Both the position numbers and the translations under genes were made by a program. Positions 28,701 to 43,423 of a stretch of 64,000 nucleotides of DNA are shown here, in pieces. This DNA comes from Paulownia fortunei (lineage: Eukaryota > Streptophyta > Magnoliopsida > Lamiales > Paulowniaceae), in assembly GCA_019321725.1 (NCBI GenBank), contig CM033121.1, positions 6,076,001 to 6,140,000 on the forward strand, written 5' to 3'. Below the pieces are notes generated by a model that saw only the letters and a list, made by a program, of their open reading frames with translations, did not search any database and had not been told where the DNA came from. The number at the start of each line of letters is the position of its first letter. The stretch's first letter is position 1.

Positions 28701-31192
28701 CACTCTCACTATTTTTTTAAGCTTTTTGATCCTAATAATATTGATTTGTTTTATTTCTTGTTTTGGGCTCGTGGGCCTCAAGTTAAATCAAAAGAAAAAG
28801 TTTGGCCCAATAGAGATTATATCTGGGCCTGAGCCCACTCACGACAATATGACCAATTTAGAAGAACAAGTGTGCAATATTACGTAGCTAGTGATGTAAG
28901 ATGTCATGCCTAGCATGCACCTACCCCACCAAAAAAAGAAAAAAAAGAAAAAAAAGAAAAATTGGTATATAAAATGCTCGTTGACATAAATTGATTATTA
29001 TTGCTACTATAAAATTTCGAAAATAATAAATAAAATTTGTGACAAAATATTTAATCCCAAACATTTTTTTTTCTTTTTTTTTTCATTAGTTAAAGCCGTC
29101 CAAAATAGATAAACAAATTAAATTGAATGAGGTTGAGGTAATAATAATTTGGTTCTTGAGTGATGAAAGATTCCTTTCCTTTTTAATTATATTTTTGATA
29201 TAAAAAAGTTACATCATTTTTTTTCATATAATAACATGCTATGAAATTAAGCTATATACTATAATGCACAAAAAAATAATTATCATATACCCCTTTTCAA
29301 TTAATCCAAAAATAAGATCCAACGTTAAAGAGGAAGAAAACATAGTACTTGAAATAATTTTATAATTTTATATCTTCACCCAAAAATGAGTCTATAACTA
29401 TTGTTAAATTCAACAAATTCATAACTTCATTGATCTCAAAAATGGGTATTGTTTTTGATTTAATCGAATAGTACTAAATTTGTAACAAGTACTTAGATTT
29501 GAAATTATAATAATAAAAATTATGATAAAGTCGATATGATAAATTAGTTCAAAGAATAGACTACTTGACTTTGTTCTATAAAAAAAAAAAAAAGAACAAT
29601 AATTTTGTGATAGATGAGATATAATTTGAATTATCCACTTTTCTTGGTAATTAAAACCCATTGAAGGAGTATAGCTACTGCCTATTTTAAAATCATGTTG
29701 TACCACAAAATTTGGCTTTTGGAAGATCGCAAAGAAATATAGATTTTTTTTTTTTTTTGGTTATAAAACAAATAAAGAAAGAAAGAAGAGAAAAGCCACA
29801 AGATAACCATCTATAAGCCAAAAATGATGGTCAAAACTAATTTGGGTGTTTGAGAATTTATTGATTTTTTAAAATATCTTAAATAATATCATAAAAATGT
29901 CTATTAAAATTTTTAGAAAATGTATTTGTAAACTCTAAAAATAAAATATTATAATTTTATGAGCTCCTAAAAATAAAGAACTTTCTAATTTACTTTTAAT
30001 ATCTTAACAAATTTCATCAATTTTGATCATATTAATCATAAAATTAATAATATTAATATTTTATAAGTTTCATAATATTAATTTATTTAAATAATTCAAA
30101 AATTTATAATTTCTTGCAAAAAAATCTAGGTAAACACCCTCTAAAACATGGCCACGAACGTTTGATTTGACCTCCTAGAATTGCTATCAAAAATGTGATG
30201 GATCACACATATATACTATGCTTGGTCAATATTCCATTTTTTTTATTATTTTTTTGTCTTATATAATTTTTAAATAATTCCTTTTTTTTTTTTTTCCCCA
30301 CACCTACATGACAGGCCAAGAGTAGAGGAAGGGACCAAAATTAAACAAGAAGTCCAAAAAAGAAGCAAAAGCAAAAAAAAAAAGGTCTTTATCCTGAAAA
30401 AAAGTAGCACTATATTATAATTAGTTTGAATTTTAAAATATTGAATTTTTTCTATGTCCAAAGTCCAAAAACGAAACACCAAATCTAACTCATATTTTTT
30501 CAACCTACAAGGTTCTGGAATTGTTCCTAGAATATTCCAATGTAAACACATTATTTCAAGAAAAGCAACAAAATTACAAAAATGACCTTTGCTTTTTTTT
30601 CAAGCATATGATTTCTTACAAAAATAATTATGTGTACTTTACCTTCTCATGCCATCCATAATAACTTACACCATCAATGGAAAATCAACTCAAAATAAAA
30701 TGCTATCCTGAAAATTTATATTTACTGCAATATATAATTAATACTTGTCTTCATAAAAAATAAATAATTATTAGTACTACTAACTACTAAATACTAACCA
30801 TTGGAATTCCCAAAAGTACCCATGAAAAAGAAGAAAAAAAATGAGAAGACTTCCAAAGCATAATTCCCATCTTGGATTCTATGTCCACAAATCTATGTAC
30901 TCATCCAGATTTGTGAAATAAACAGGGGTATTACTATTAGCCATAATTTTCTAATTAAAAATTTAAAAACATTGTCTGAAATCTTTTTCCCTTTTCTTTT
31001 CTTTTCCTTTTTTCCCCAAGAAAAAGAAAACCGCTCAATTGACCCACCATTTTTCACAAAACCGGCTTTGAGCCCCCCTAAATAGCCCCCCAAGTCACTT
31101 TTCTCTACACTAAAACTCTCTGCTTTTCAGCGTTTCTCTTCTCGCATACATTCTCTTTCACAACTCAGTTTTTATTTCATCTTTCTGAACTA
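28701..31192. other. AT-rich intergenic DNA and GAPC promoter region
   Basis: No coding signal. (AAAAAAAG)n at about 28932-28962. Positions 31100-31192 are the CT-rich leader typical of highly expressed plant housekeeping genes, just before the GAPC start codon. A TAAATAG at 31080-31086 may serve as a weak TATA element. Confidence 0.45.
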
Positions 31193-33792
<2,600 letters not shown>

Positions 33793-34710
33793 AGGCCTTT
33801 CTGCTTTTTGTTGCAAGAGCTCCTATTTAAGTTTTCTTACTTCCCAACATTCTGACCTTTTCGGTTTTCCTTTCAAGATAAGCCTCTGGAATAAGTTTTG
33901 TTACTGCAGCTTTGGCTTTGCAGTTTTATCTATTATGTCATTATCATGTTTGAAGAATATTCCCTTGTGGGTTTTTAATGAGAATCAAGATGAAACCTTT
34001 TCAATATCTTGTATTTCCTATTGGCAAAATATACCTTGGAAGTTTGGCAGTGCACCATGGAAGAAAAGCAGGTTCTTGAAATTTTTCATATCCTCTCTTT
34101 TACAGGGACGGTACAAGGAATAAATTAATAGTATAAAATTATGATTTAATTGATAAAACATTTATCCTCTTGCATTGTTACTATGTATAGTATTAAATCA
34201 ATCAACCAATAGAGTTGCAAAAACAAGGATCTCATTGTCAATTCACCTCATATGCTTTTGAGCTTGTGAGCAATTTTTTGGAACCTATTTTTTGTGCCTT
34301 TTCACGTCAAATAAGAAAATCATCTTCCATCTGCCATCTATTTCGATCTCAACAGAAGGATGAAGGAGTTTTATCAGTTGGCAAAATGTAGGTCTCCTCT
34401 AAACAAAAACTACTATCATTTGATGGGGGATTAAATAATTTGAGAAATTTTCCTAAGTAAAATAATAAGAATAACATCAACTACAACAACAGCAACAAAA
34501 ACAAAACATAAGTGGATTTGAGATATGGTGGCTATGAAATTGTAAGAACGCAATATGAATAAGTGAATTATATATAATATATTTTTATGAGATATAGTGG
34601 CTAATGACAGTGTATGAAAAGGCTAGACACTTAAAAAAAATTGTTCTCATGTGAAAGCATAAAGTTTATATGAACGCTGAGTTCTAAGGGCTACACTTCT
34701 TATAGACTCA
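33793..34710. other. GAPC 3' UTR and AT-rich DNA
   Basis: The first ~250 bases are the T-rich 3' untranslated region of GAPC. The rest shows no recognisable element. Confidence 0.45.
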
Positions 34711-37010
34711 AGAGAAAAACTCAACCAAATTTAAAGATAAAAAGCAGAAAATAGAAAGAAGAGAAAACTCTATTATTGAGGAAAAAGATTGATATCTCAT
34801 CTGTTTTATGTTGGAGTATTGAAAATATTATATATGGTAGTCCAATTGTTTTGGCAGTTTTGCTTGCTAATAATCAATCGATCAAATAAAAATTGCATTG
34901 TTTTTTCCAAACAAGTCACTTACCAACATCTTTAACAGTTAAATGCTCTTGGAAAATGGCTAAGTACCAAAATTAATAGATCTATATCAGACCCGACCAC
35001 GGGCACGGTTCACGGGTAAAGCGTATCAAATATGTTATTATCAAATAATATAGATTTTGCAGCTTTATTATCAAATTTTTACCTCTTCACAATTGCATTT
35101 AAAAAACATATGTAATAATATCCCATAAATTAAAATGCTTAATTCAAGGCTTGTGCCTAACTAGTAAATCGGATAGAGTTTTCATGTGTTTTTCATATAC
35201 AATTCTGTTAATAGTATAACAAGACGTCATTACTCTCCAATAACTCCTTGTTAATTTAGAATATATTAATATGTTATTAACCATCTCCATTAATGATTTT
35301 TTTTTCTTTGGTCGACTCTATTTTGTTGTGGGAAGTACTATTTTTTTTTTTAATAATGTCATTTTTTAAACAAAAAATTGTGAACACATTAGGAAAATAT
35401 TCATCACCTCCATTTGATCTCAATCTTTTGATCCTTCAATTAGTTTGGTTTTTAAATTTTTCTTTGAAAATTTTAAACTTATGAAAAACCCCAACTAGAA
35501 TACATATAAGTATACTTAGCAAAATCATCTATGAAAATAATAAAATAATAATTTTCTCATCTAGTAACATGATCTTTATTATCTCAAACACCAGTATAAA
35601 TGTAAACAAATTGTCTTAAATCACATTTTTTTATGTAGTTTTAGTTAATTTGGATAATGCACAACATTTACAACTATTCATAAATAAAGTAGAAGAAGAA
35701 GATACGGAAACTAAATCCTAATCTAAAATAAAAAATAAAATAAAATCATTTTTATCATGCTCTAAAATGTAAGAACAATTAGGGTCAACAAACTAAGAAG
35801 AACTAGAGATATTATTATCAATACTCAATAAATACATCCATTCTTATCATAGCCTTTCCCGATAAGTGATGATTTCTTAGTAATGATCACTTATTGGAAT
35901 TAATGGCAATTTTAAAATCATTTTTTAAGAATAGTTCCTTCGTCTAAGATCATACGAGTTGGAAAATTCCCTATGTTGATAGTTTTCGATATTTTTATCA
36001 TATTTTTATTGAGAGTAACATGACACGTTGCACCGAATCAACCCTCTAAGTGGTACTCTCTTGATTAAAGAGACAAATTTCACTAAAAACAATAATAAGA
36101 TCATTTTTTTGTCAAATTTGTTTCATTATTCTTCTTTTGTCCTTTGCGATAACTTCGTTCCCTAGCCAAATATCTAGATTTGTCACTTACATAATAAGAA
36201 CCTTTCTTTCTCTTCTTCTTTCCTATTATTGTCTTCATTCTTGTTAGAATCCATATATTATGTTCTAATGTCAATGAGTTCATTCACTCGACCAATGCGA
36301 CCACCTTGTAATTCTTGTACGTATCAGCCAAGAATGATTTATTTCCATCAGCTCGACATACCTCCATTCTATAGCATTCTAAATTTCTGCAACTGTTTTG
36401 TGTACATAAAAAAACATTGATCAATGTTGTTTGTTGAGGGACTGAATGATAGTAACTTCCTCCCACTTCTTCACCTTTTCTACAGCCTTCAACTTTTGTG
36501 GTAATAGTGCTTCCGAGTGAGTGACCTCTTGTGGACATGCTTCAGTCAAGACATATAATATCTTTGTAATAATTAAAAGGTATTTCATCTCGAGACTCCA
36601 GCTTTTGAAATTAAGCTCGTTGAGAAGTTTCGTTTGTCTCCATCATGCAATTATGCTTTGACAAGAACATACACCATTGCAGTAGAATATTTATACCTTA
36701 GAATTGTTGTATGAGATAGTGATTATGGAGAATTTCTAGTGAAAGCACAAAGAAAATAAGTGACTGAAGTGAATGAATACAAAATATGATGCGTTAGGTA
36801 CATAAAAAATTTCTATCTTTAAATTATAGATTTCTCTACTGTAATATTTCAAGAAATCCACCTCCACAGTATAAAATCTATGAACACACTGATTTTAAAG
36901 GCAATATTCTTTAAAATCAGAAAAATAAAAACTCAAATAAGTCTGAAGATAAAATACACAAAATAGAAAAAAGGACATTTTTTAGAGAGGAAAACATTGA
37001 TATTTTAGAT
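34711..37010 (-). mobile_element. Decayed Ty1/Copia retrotransposon remnant
   Basis: Pieces appear in Copia order on the minus strand: a gag zinc-knuckle region (~36128-36200, YYVSDKSRYLARERSYRKGQ), the protease active-site region (~36013-36050, VDS then a frame slip), an integrase core fragment (~35515-35555, YYFIIFIDDFAK) and an integrase fragment with RSNGGDEYF (~35394-35435). All four zinc-ligand positions of the knuckle are substituted. Reverse transcriptase and RNase H are not found. Diverged direct repeats at 34711-34800 and 36919-37010 (both with AAAACTCAA..GAAGATAAAA-like sequence) may be LTR remnants. Many stops and frame slips show it is long dead. The outer ends are uncertain. Confidence 0.6.
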
Positions 37011-38130
37011 TATATTTAAATGTAAAAACAATTCTACTGAAAAACTGCACTATTTTACTAATCAAACCATCAAATTCGAAAATCTAACCCATTTTTATTG
37101 AAAAACTGCACTATTTTACTGAAAAACCTCGTTTTTTCATTTTATTTTTAATTAATTAATTAATTAATTTCTTATGTATATTATATATACTGAGCGGCTA
37201 AAAATCGACGTCAAATAAATTTAACTTTTAAAAATGATTTATATTGTGAATTCAGATTTTATGAATTCGATTTCATGAATTCATGATTTATCCTATCATG
37301 TGCAAAATATCAAAAAGTTAAAAGAGACGTTGAGTTTCTCCAACGTAGCCCATTCGATGTTCAAGTTAGAAATCGAGCGTATGAAAAATAATTATCAATA
37401 TCAAACTCTCGTTCAAGTATATTAAAAGCACTCAATATCAAGTATATTAAAAGCACTCAATATCAAAATTTCAGTCAAATATATTAAAATCACTCGAGCA
37501 TTGCATCACAATTAGACCTAAATCGTATATTCTCTTCTCCATGAAGGGGGAAGAGATATTTATTTTCAAAAATTATATATACTCCAAAATTAATCTAATA
37601 TCACCATTATATGAGGGTTTTGAAAAATAGAGAGAAACTAAATCATGTCTCAATTTGAGTTGTAATGCTATATGTTTGGTTTTATTTTTTTATTTTTAAT
37701 TTATTTTTCAAAATAAAATTAAATATGAATTCCGTTTTCTAATATATTTTCCTCAATATACACACACTTTTCAATACATTTTTTAAAAATAACATTTATC
37801 AGACACATTTTTTTTCCGGGAGAATGAAAATATTGCCCCAAAATAACTCCAAACAAACCGACATTCTCCCGGAACCCACCAAACATAGCCAAAATGACAA
37901 AATGTCCTCAACGCAATTTGTATTTTTCTATCCATAACACAAAGAAAAAGGCTAATGGCATTAGTCCCTAGGTTTTTACGTTTTATATCATTAATTTAAC
38001 TCAATTTTTTTTATATTTAGTAAATTGTTAAAATCATATTTAATAATAAAAATGACAATGAGACGTGTTCAAATTCGAACCTGTTCCAAAGTGTCCCGCT
38101 TGAAATGATTTTGTTGTAGTGGGGGGTTGG
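37011..38130. other. AT-rich intergenic DNA with a short tandem repeat
   Basis: At 37413-37493 a ~26-bp unit (AAGTATATTAAAAGCACTCA) is repeated about three times, the last copy diverged. An (AATT)n tract lies at 37149-37170. No gene seen. Confidence 0.6.
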
Positions 38131-38311
38131 GTCATCCCACATCGGTGCGTCGGTGTGGAATGGAGAGATAGTAAGCCATATAAGTTTGAACTAACTCCAA
38201 CCTTTTAAAAGACCTTTTAAAGTTGTGAGCTCCCCCAAGTCCAAGTGACTTGGACCTGAGGTAAAGTGGACAATATCTTGATGAGGTACTGTTGAACTTG
38301 ACCGTATCAGA
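38131..38311 (+). mobile_element. TRIM/LTR-like fragment
   Basis: The segment has the layout of a widespread class of short plant LTRs: a TCCCACATCGG start region, GCCATATAAGTTT, AAGTCCAAGTGACTTGGACC, GTGGACAATATC, and then CGTATCAGA, which resembles a decayed initiator-tRNA primer-binding site (TGGTATCAGA). No second LTR or coding region is seen. Recognition is by motif order alone. Confidence 0.45.
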
Positions 38312-39619
38312 TTTTAATAGTATAAATAGGTTTGGGTGAGATCCTAGAATCTTCATTTTTAAATTCGACTCAAATTCATTTGTTTTTTTATTTTAAAAAA
38401 TTTATTATATATTATTATATGATATTTTAAAAAAAAATAGATTTATTTAATAATTTTGATAGTATTATTTTTACAAAGTATAATTTTAAATATTATTTAA
38501 ATTATAAAATAAATTTAATAGATTTAATAGATTTATTTGAGTTTGGGATAGGTGTGGATCAAATTCTTAAAAATCATATGGAATTGAGTTTCTAGTCCTA
38601 ACGGCAAAAACCCGGCCCAAACGGACTCGTTGCCATCCATATTCAGTAACAATTCAAATTTCTTGTTTTAATTTTACTACTATAGCAATTAAAAACCGCA
38701 GAGGTGAAATTGAAATTTCTTAAACCTGAATGACTGCAGGTGTAATTAACCACAAAATAGAAGCTTTTACAAATAAACCCTTCTTCTTCTTTCTTCTTCC
38801 TCAACATTTGCTTTCGTTTTAAAGTACTTCAACTCATAGTTTCTAACAGGTATGGTCCTAACGTCTGCTTCACACACGCGCACACACACAAAAAGACTCA
38901 TTTATTTTAGTTTTTTTTTTCGTTATTGTTCAGTCTCAGTTATGTGCTCTGTATTGACTTGACTTGTTGCTTATTGCTGAACATTTTTATTTTTGTTTTT
39001 ATTTTTTTTGCCTTTCTTGAAAATGGGTTGCTGATTTTTGTTATATGCATGTTTACACGATATGGGCTTTGATTAATTTTTGCCGTTGCAGAAAAAGTTT
39101 GGGACTTTATTATTATGTTTGTTTTTGTGTCCGAAAATTTTACTGCTTTAGGATTGAAGTTATCACTTTTAAAAAGCATTGTTGATTTTGTTTTTTTTTT
39201 CCCGATAAATGTTGTTAAAGGAAACTAATGAAATTGGTTTAACCTTTTCTGGGAAGCATTTGAAAGTGCTTGTAAAATTGAAGTAAACTAGGTAGTGCAC
39301 ATAAGGGCTAAATACCTGTTGAATTGATGATGAATTTGTTAGATTATATCCGCCGGTTCTATGATATTTAACTATTGAATTCTGAGAGAATTACTGATGG
39401 ATGAAAATTGAGTGGAAAAATATAACTACTTTTTTCAATCATCACAGATGAACTTGAAGCTCAAGCTACTGTTTTCATTTTTTCAGTCTACTTGGTATTC
39501 ATGATCGATTCTATAAATTACACAATTATAATGGGCTGTGAGGTGGTTAAATTTCTTTTGGATGGAAAAAGTTGCAGGACTGAACAATTTAACACATCTT
39601 GTAAGCTGGGGGCCCCTTC
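38312..39619. other. Upstream and probable 5' UTR region of the PPR gene
   Basis: The CT-rich tract at 38780-38815 followed by CTAACAG|GTATGG (near 38850) looks like a first noncoding exon and donor, so a 5' UTR intron is likely before the start codon at 39620. A CACACACGCGCACACAC microsatellite lies near 38872-38888. Confidence 0.4.
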
Positions 39620-41185
39620 ATGGTTTTGCGTGGCAGAATCCTCTCTAAAGTTAACAACTTCCTTCTTTTGCTATTGGGAACTCGTGTTGTTTCCCCAGTT
39701 GTCTCCAAAAACTACCTTCGTCATTTTTCTACTTCACGCTGTTCTGCCGTGGAAAAATTTCCCTTATCAGGCGATGTATCTTCTGATCAACCAGAAAAAT
39801 GCATAGATTTTGGAAGGAAGCATGATGTTGATGTTATCATTGCTAAAGTTCTTGCAGCAGAAAATGAAAATGAAGTCTTTCAGTCTCTGGTGCATGACTT
39901 TGGATGTAACAAGATACATATCAATCACAGCTTGGTCGCGAGGTTGCTCCATCGTTTTCAAGATGATTGGAAGTCTGCATTTGGTGTCTTGAGATGGGTG
40001 GAAACATGTTCGGGTTATAAACCATTGCCAGAATTGTATGATAAATTGGTGGACATATTGGGAAAGATGAAACAAATGGAGAAAATGAAGGCACTAGTTG
40101 AGGAAATGCGTGAAGACCATCTTGTCTCACTCAATACCATAGCAAAGATGATGAGAAGATTTGCTGGTGCAGGAGACTGGAAAGATGCTGTAAAAATGTT
40201 TGATGAGTTAGAAAACTTTGGATTGGAGCAGAATACTGAATCCATGAACTTGTTACTTGACACCCTTTGCAAAGAGAAAAAAGTTGAGCAGGCACGTGCA
40301 ATATTCTTGGAGCTGAAGTCACATATTCTACCGAATTTAAACACTTACAACATTTTTATCCATGGCTGGTGCAAAATAAAGAGGGTTGAGGAGGCACAAT
40401 GGACAATTCAAGAGATGAAGGGACATGGTTTTCGCCCATGTGTCATCAGCTACTCGACAATTATCCAATTTTATTGCTTTCAAAGCAACTTCTACAGGGT
40501 CAATGACCTACTTGATGAAATGGAAGCACAAGGATGTCCACCTAATGTTGTCACTTTCACCACTGTTATGCATTCTTTGACCAAGTCAGGAGACTTAAAG
40601 GAAGCCTTACAGATAGCTGAGAGAATGAAATCAGTTGGCTGTAAACCTGATACACAGTTTTACAATGCGTTGATACATACTCTAGGCAGGGCTGGCCATG
40701 TTGAGGAGGCATTATATGTTTTTACAAAGGAAATGCCCCAGAATAAAGTTATACCAAATACATCCACCTACAATACAATGATTGCTATGTTTTGCCATCA
40801 CAGACAAGAGCAAAGGGCATTGCAGTATCTCAGGAATTTGGAAAATTCACCATATTGTAAACCTGATGTTCAGTCATTCTATCCATTGCTCAAGTTGTAT
40901 TTTCGAGATGGGAAGACGGATGAATGCTTGATTAGTTTGTTAGATGACATGGTTAAGAAGCACCATTTAAGTCTTGACTTGGCAACTTTCACTCTTTTGA
41001 TCCATGGACTATGCAAAGCAAACAAATGCGAGTGGGCATACCAGCTATATAGGGAAATGATAGGGCAAAACATAAAACCTAGATATCTGACATGTTCATT
41101 GCTTTTGCAAGAAATCAAACAGAAGAACATGCATGATGCAGCTGAGATGATTGAAGACTTCATGAAGAAAATGAAATCCTCCTGA
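39620..41185 (+). CDS. P-class pentatricopeptide repeat protein, mitochondrial (At3g04130-like)
   Basis: Intronless 521-aa CDS. The N-terminus (MVLRGRILSKVNNFLLLLLG...RHFSTSRCSAVEK) is rich in Arg/Ser/Leu and lacks acidic residues, as expected of a mitochondrial presequence. From about residue 130 to 505 there are roughly ten 35-residue PPR motifs, for example NTYNIFIHGWCKIKRVEEAQ, NVVTFTTVMHSLTKSGDLKE, DTQFYNALIHTLGRAGHVEE and DLATFTLLIHGLCKANKCEW. No E, DYW or SMR domain follows, so it is P-class; such proteins usually bind and stabilise or process organellar RNA. The ATG at 39620 is the first in frame. The ortholog assignment rests on resemblance and on gene order next to GAPC and the ankyrin gene. 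Confidence 0.9.
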   Translation: MVLRGRILSKVNNFLLLLLGTRVVSPVVSKNYLRHFSTSRCSAVEKFPLSGDVSSDQPEKCIDFGRKHDVDVIIAKVLAAENENEVFQSLVHDFGCNKIHINHSLVARLLHRFQDDWKSAFGVLRWVETCSGYKPLPELYDKLVDILGKMKQMEKMKALVEEMREDHLVSLNTIAKMMRRFAGAGDWKDAVKMFDELENFGLEQNTESMNLLLDTLCKEKKVEQARAIFLELKSHILPNLNTYNIFIHGWCKIKRVEEAQWTIQEMKGHGFRPCVISYSTIIQFYCFQSNFYRVNDLLDEMEAQGCPPNVVTFTTVMHSLTKSGDLKEALQIAERMKSVGCKPDTQFYNALIHTLGRAGHVEEALYVFTKEMPQNKVIPNTSTYNTMIAMFCHHRQEQRALQYLRNLENSPYCKPDVQSFYPLLKLYFRDGKTDECLISLLDDMVKKHHLSLDLATFTLLIHGLCKANKCEWAYQLYREMIGQNIKPRYLTCSLLLQEIKQKNMHDAAEMIEDFMKKMKSS

Positions 41186-41672
41186 ATGATGAACACTGCA
41201 GGTAACTAACATATATTAGTGCTAATAATTCTCCATTTAGTGTTTTATTGTTCTCTGTCTTGCATATGAGAATATAGAAAGTTTCCACTTGCAGCATGCA
41301 AAATAAATTGGTTTAGTAAGTCTTAAACACAAATATGGAAAACATTTATGTTTTGATTTGTGTACAGTAATGACTTTACACAGAGATGGTCTTGTGAGAA
41401 GTTTTAAACTCAGATAAATTTGTTGTAATGATTAACTTCCACTGGATTTCATTAATTAATTTGGAAGCATGCGGTTTATATGTGTACTTTTATATGCGGC
41501 TATTGTTTCATCAAATAATAAAGCTTGCTTTATGTCTACATTGTTAAAAGACTAATTTGTTGACCTTTAACTCATTGCTTTGTTTTCTGAGGATATGTCC
41601 TCATTACTCTTGACCATGCCATAACCTTTGCTGCTTGCCACTTCTGGGCTTTCTGGTTTGGTGGTTATGTGA
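41186..41672. other. 3' UTR of the PPR gene
   Basis: A donor-like ACTGCAG|GTAACT directly after the stop codon suggests a possible 3' UTR intron. AATAATAAAGC at 41514-41524 could be a polyadenylation signal. Confidence 0.4.
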
Positions 41673-41834
41673 TTTGGTGCTGGGTCTTCTAATGCACATG
41701 ATAGTAGAGGTTGGGATAGTAGTTCTCTTAATGAACCAGAAAATTATCAAAGAGACAGACCTGATGTGGAGGTTGAGAGAGCTGGCAATCCAGGCATCAC
41801 TGAGTGGATTCTTATGGTGGCCAAAGGACCATAA
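41673..41834 (+). other. Orphan coding-like segment downstream of the PPR gene
   Basis: A 53-codon frame without its own start begins FGAGSSNAHDSRGWDSSS and contains NEPENYQRDRPDVEVERAG before a stop at 41832. Its composition (hydrophilic, low in Phe/Ile, few rare codons) is more protein-like than its neighbours. A stop codon lies immediately upstream. I recognise no family. It may be a relic exon of a lost gene or chance. Confidence 0.2.
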
Positions 41835-43392
41835 GGTCATGACCATAAAGATACAGAAAAGGCAAATAATTCACTTGGGATTGACTATATAGATATAGCT
41901 TTCAACTCATTATTGGTTTTTGTTGTTCTAGTGTTGACTAACAACCTAAAGATTCATTAGTTGCTTGATGGGAAACCTCCATTGGTCCTGCAATTAGAGG
42001 AGAATTCAGGAATTAGACTGCCTTGTGAGTTACAAGAAGAATGACTTGTTACTTTATTGTTCTTACATAATTTGTTTCTGTGCAGTAAGCCTGCTTCAAA
42101 TGATTGTCAAACAAAGAAATGCTGCTAACTGGGAGAGCCGGAACAACATTTCCAGATAGTGTAAAGTTGTTTGTTATGCCATGCCCGTGGCTGGGGTAGG
42201 AATTGCATTCCGATTGAGATCAGTCTGGACAAATCTTAGGTGGATTTTTCCTCTTGTAACCATGTAAGTAGTCAGGTTGCCCTCGGCCTCGGCCTAAACG
42301 ACCCAATCAGGCATGTATGAGACTTTGAGCCAAAACCTGAAGCCATCAGAACAGGTTTCTCAGTAGCTATATTGCCTATGATAAGCTTCAGTTTCTAAGT
42401 TATGGTATCTCATTATTCTTGGTCTAAGCCAGTGTGCAGACTTGAATAATGCTTCATAATTGTGGCTTAGACATGAAAAATCAGGCATGCGCAGCCTGAT
42501 GTCTGTTCCTTCACAATGCTTCATCATACTGCTAAGCTAATTTTGACTCCACTTTCCATTCTGTTTGCCTTAATTTTTTCTTTACACTTTCTTTTTACAT
42601 TCTTTTGTGTTACTTTTTTATTAATGCCCCTCCCTTTTCAATATGGAAATGGTAGATGGTTAATAAGTATATCACTAGTTCTCGATTAGTCGATTAGAAG
42701 CTAAGAGCAATTATCTTAAGATGTATTACAAAAGGCAATACTTAAGAAATTTTCTCATGAATCCTCTAATATACGAGGATAATTTTTCATCAGAGAAGCC
42801 ACCCACTCCACCCACCCCCTCCAAAAAAAATTAAAAATGAGGAAGGTTAAAAAAAAAAAGGAACTTTTACAAAGTGTAGTAGTGAAATACCATCTATCAA
42901 GATCAAGCAAAATTCCAAAGGGCAAAGCCAAACCATCAACTTCACGTGGAATGTTTGGCGATAAATTCAGTGGGCCGGCGTTGTTTAAAGATTAATGGAT
43001 TATTCTGCAAAAACTTATGAGGGATTCTTCGGCCAATTAATTAGCTTCCAAACATGGTGCACTCGCACAAGTATTACACAACAAAAACTCAAAACTTATT
43101 TGGCTAGCAATTTTTTGTGGTTGAATTTATTCACTTGTTTTCATGACCAATTGAAGTAATTTTTGTCGATTGTTAGAATATTATTTTTAATGGTAATAAT
43201 AACAATGGCAACAACAACAACAACAATTGCATCATTTGTCCCATTTCAAAAAAAAAAAAAACACACATCATTTTTTGGAATTTATAATGCCAAATACACA
43301 ATGCAACGCTAATTTAGAAAAAAAAAAAAAAAAACTCAAATTTTGTGATTTCACATAATTGTCACATACCTGTAACGCTTGATAATATATAA

Positions 43393-43423
<31 letters not shown>

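Noticed and set aside
37413..37493. Regularly spaced short repeats resembling a CRISPR-like array
   Set aside because: Units are directly contiguous without unique spacers, in a plant nuclear context; a simple tandem repeat.
41604..41892. Overlapping 80- and 85-codon frames on both strands downstream of the PPR gene
   Set aside because: No family resemblance and mutually overlapping; only the third-frame segment 41673-41834 has protein-like composition and is listed at low confidence.
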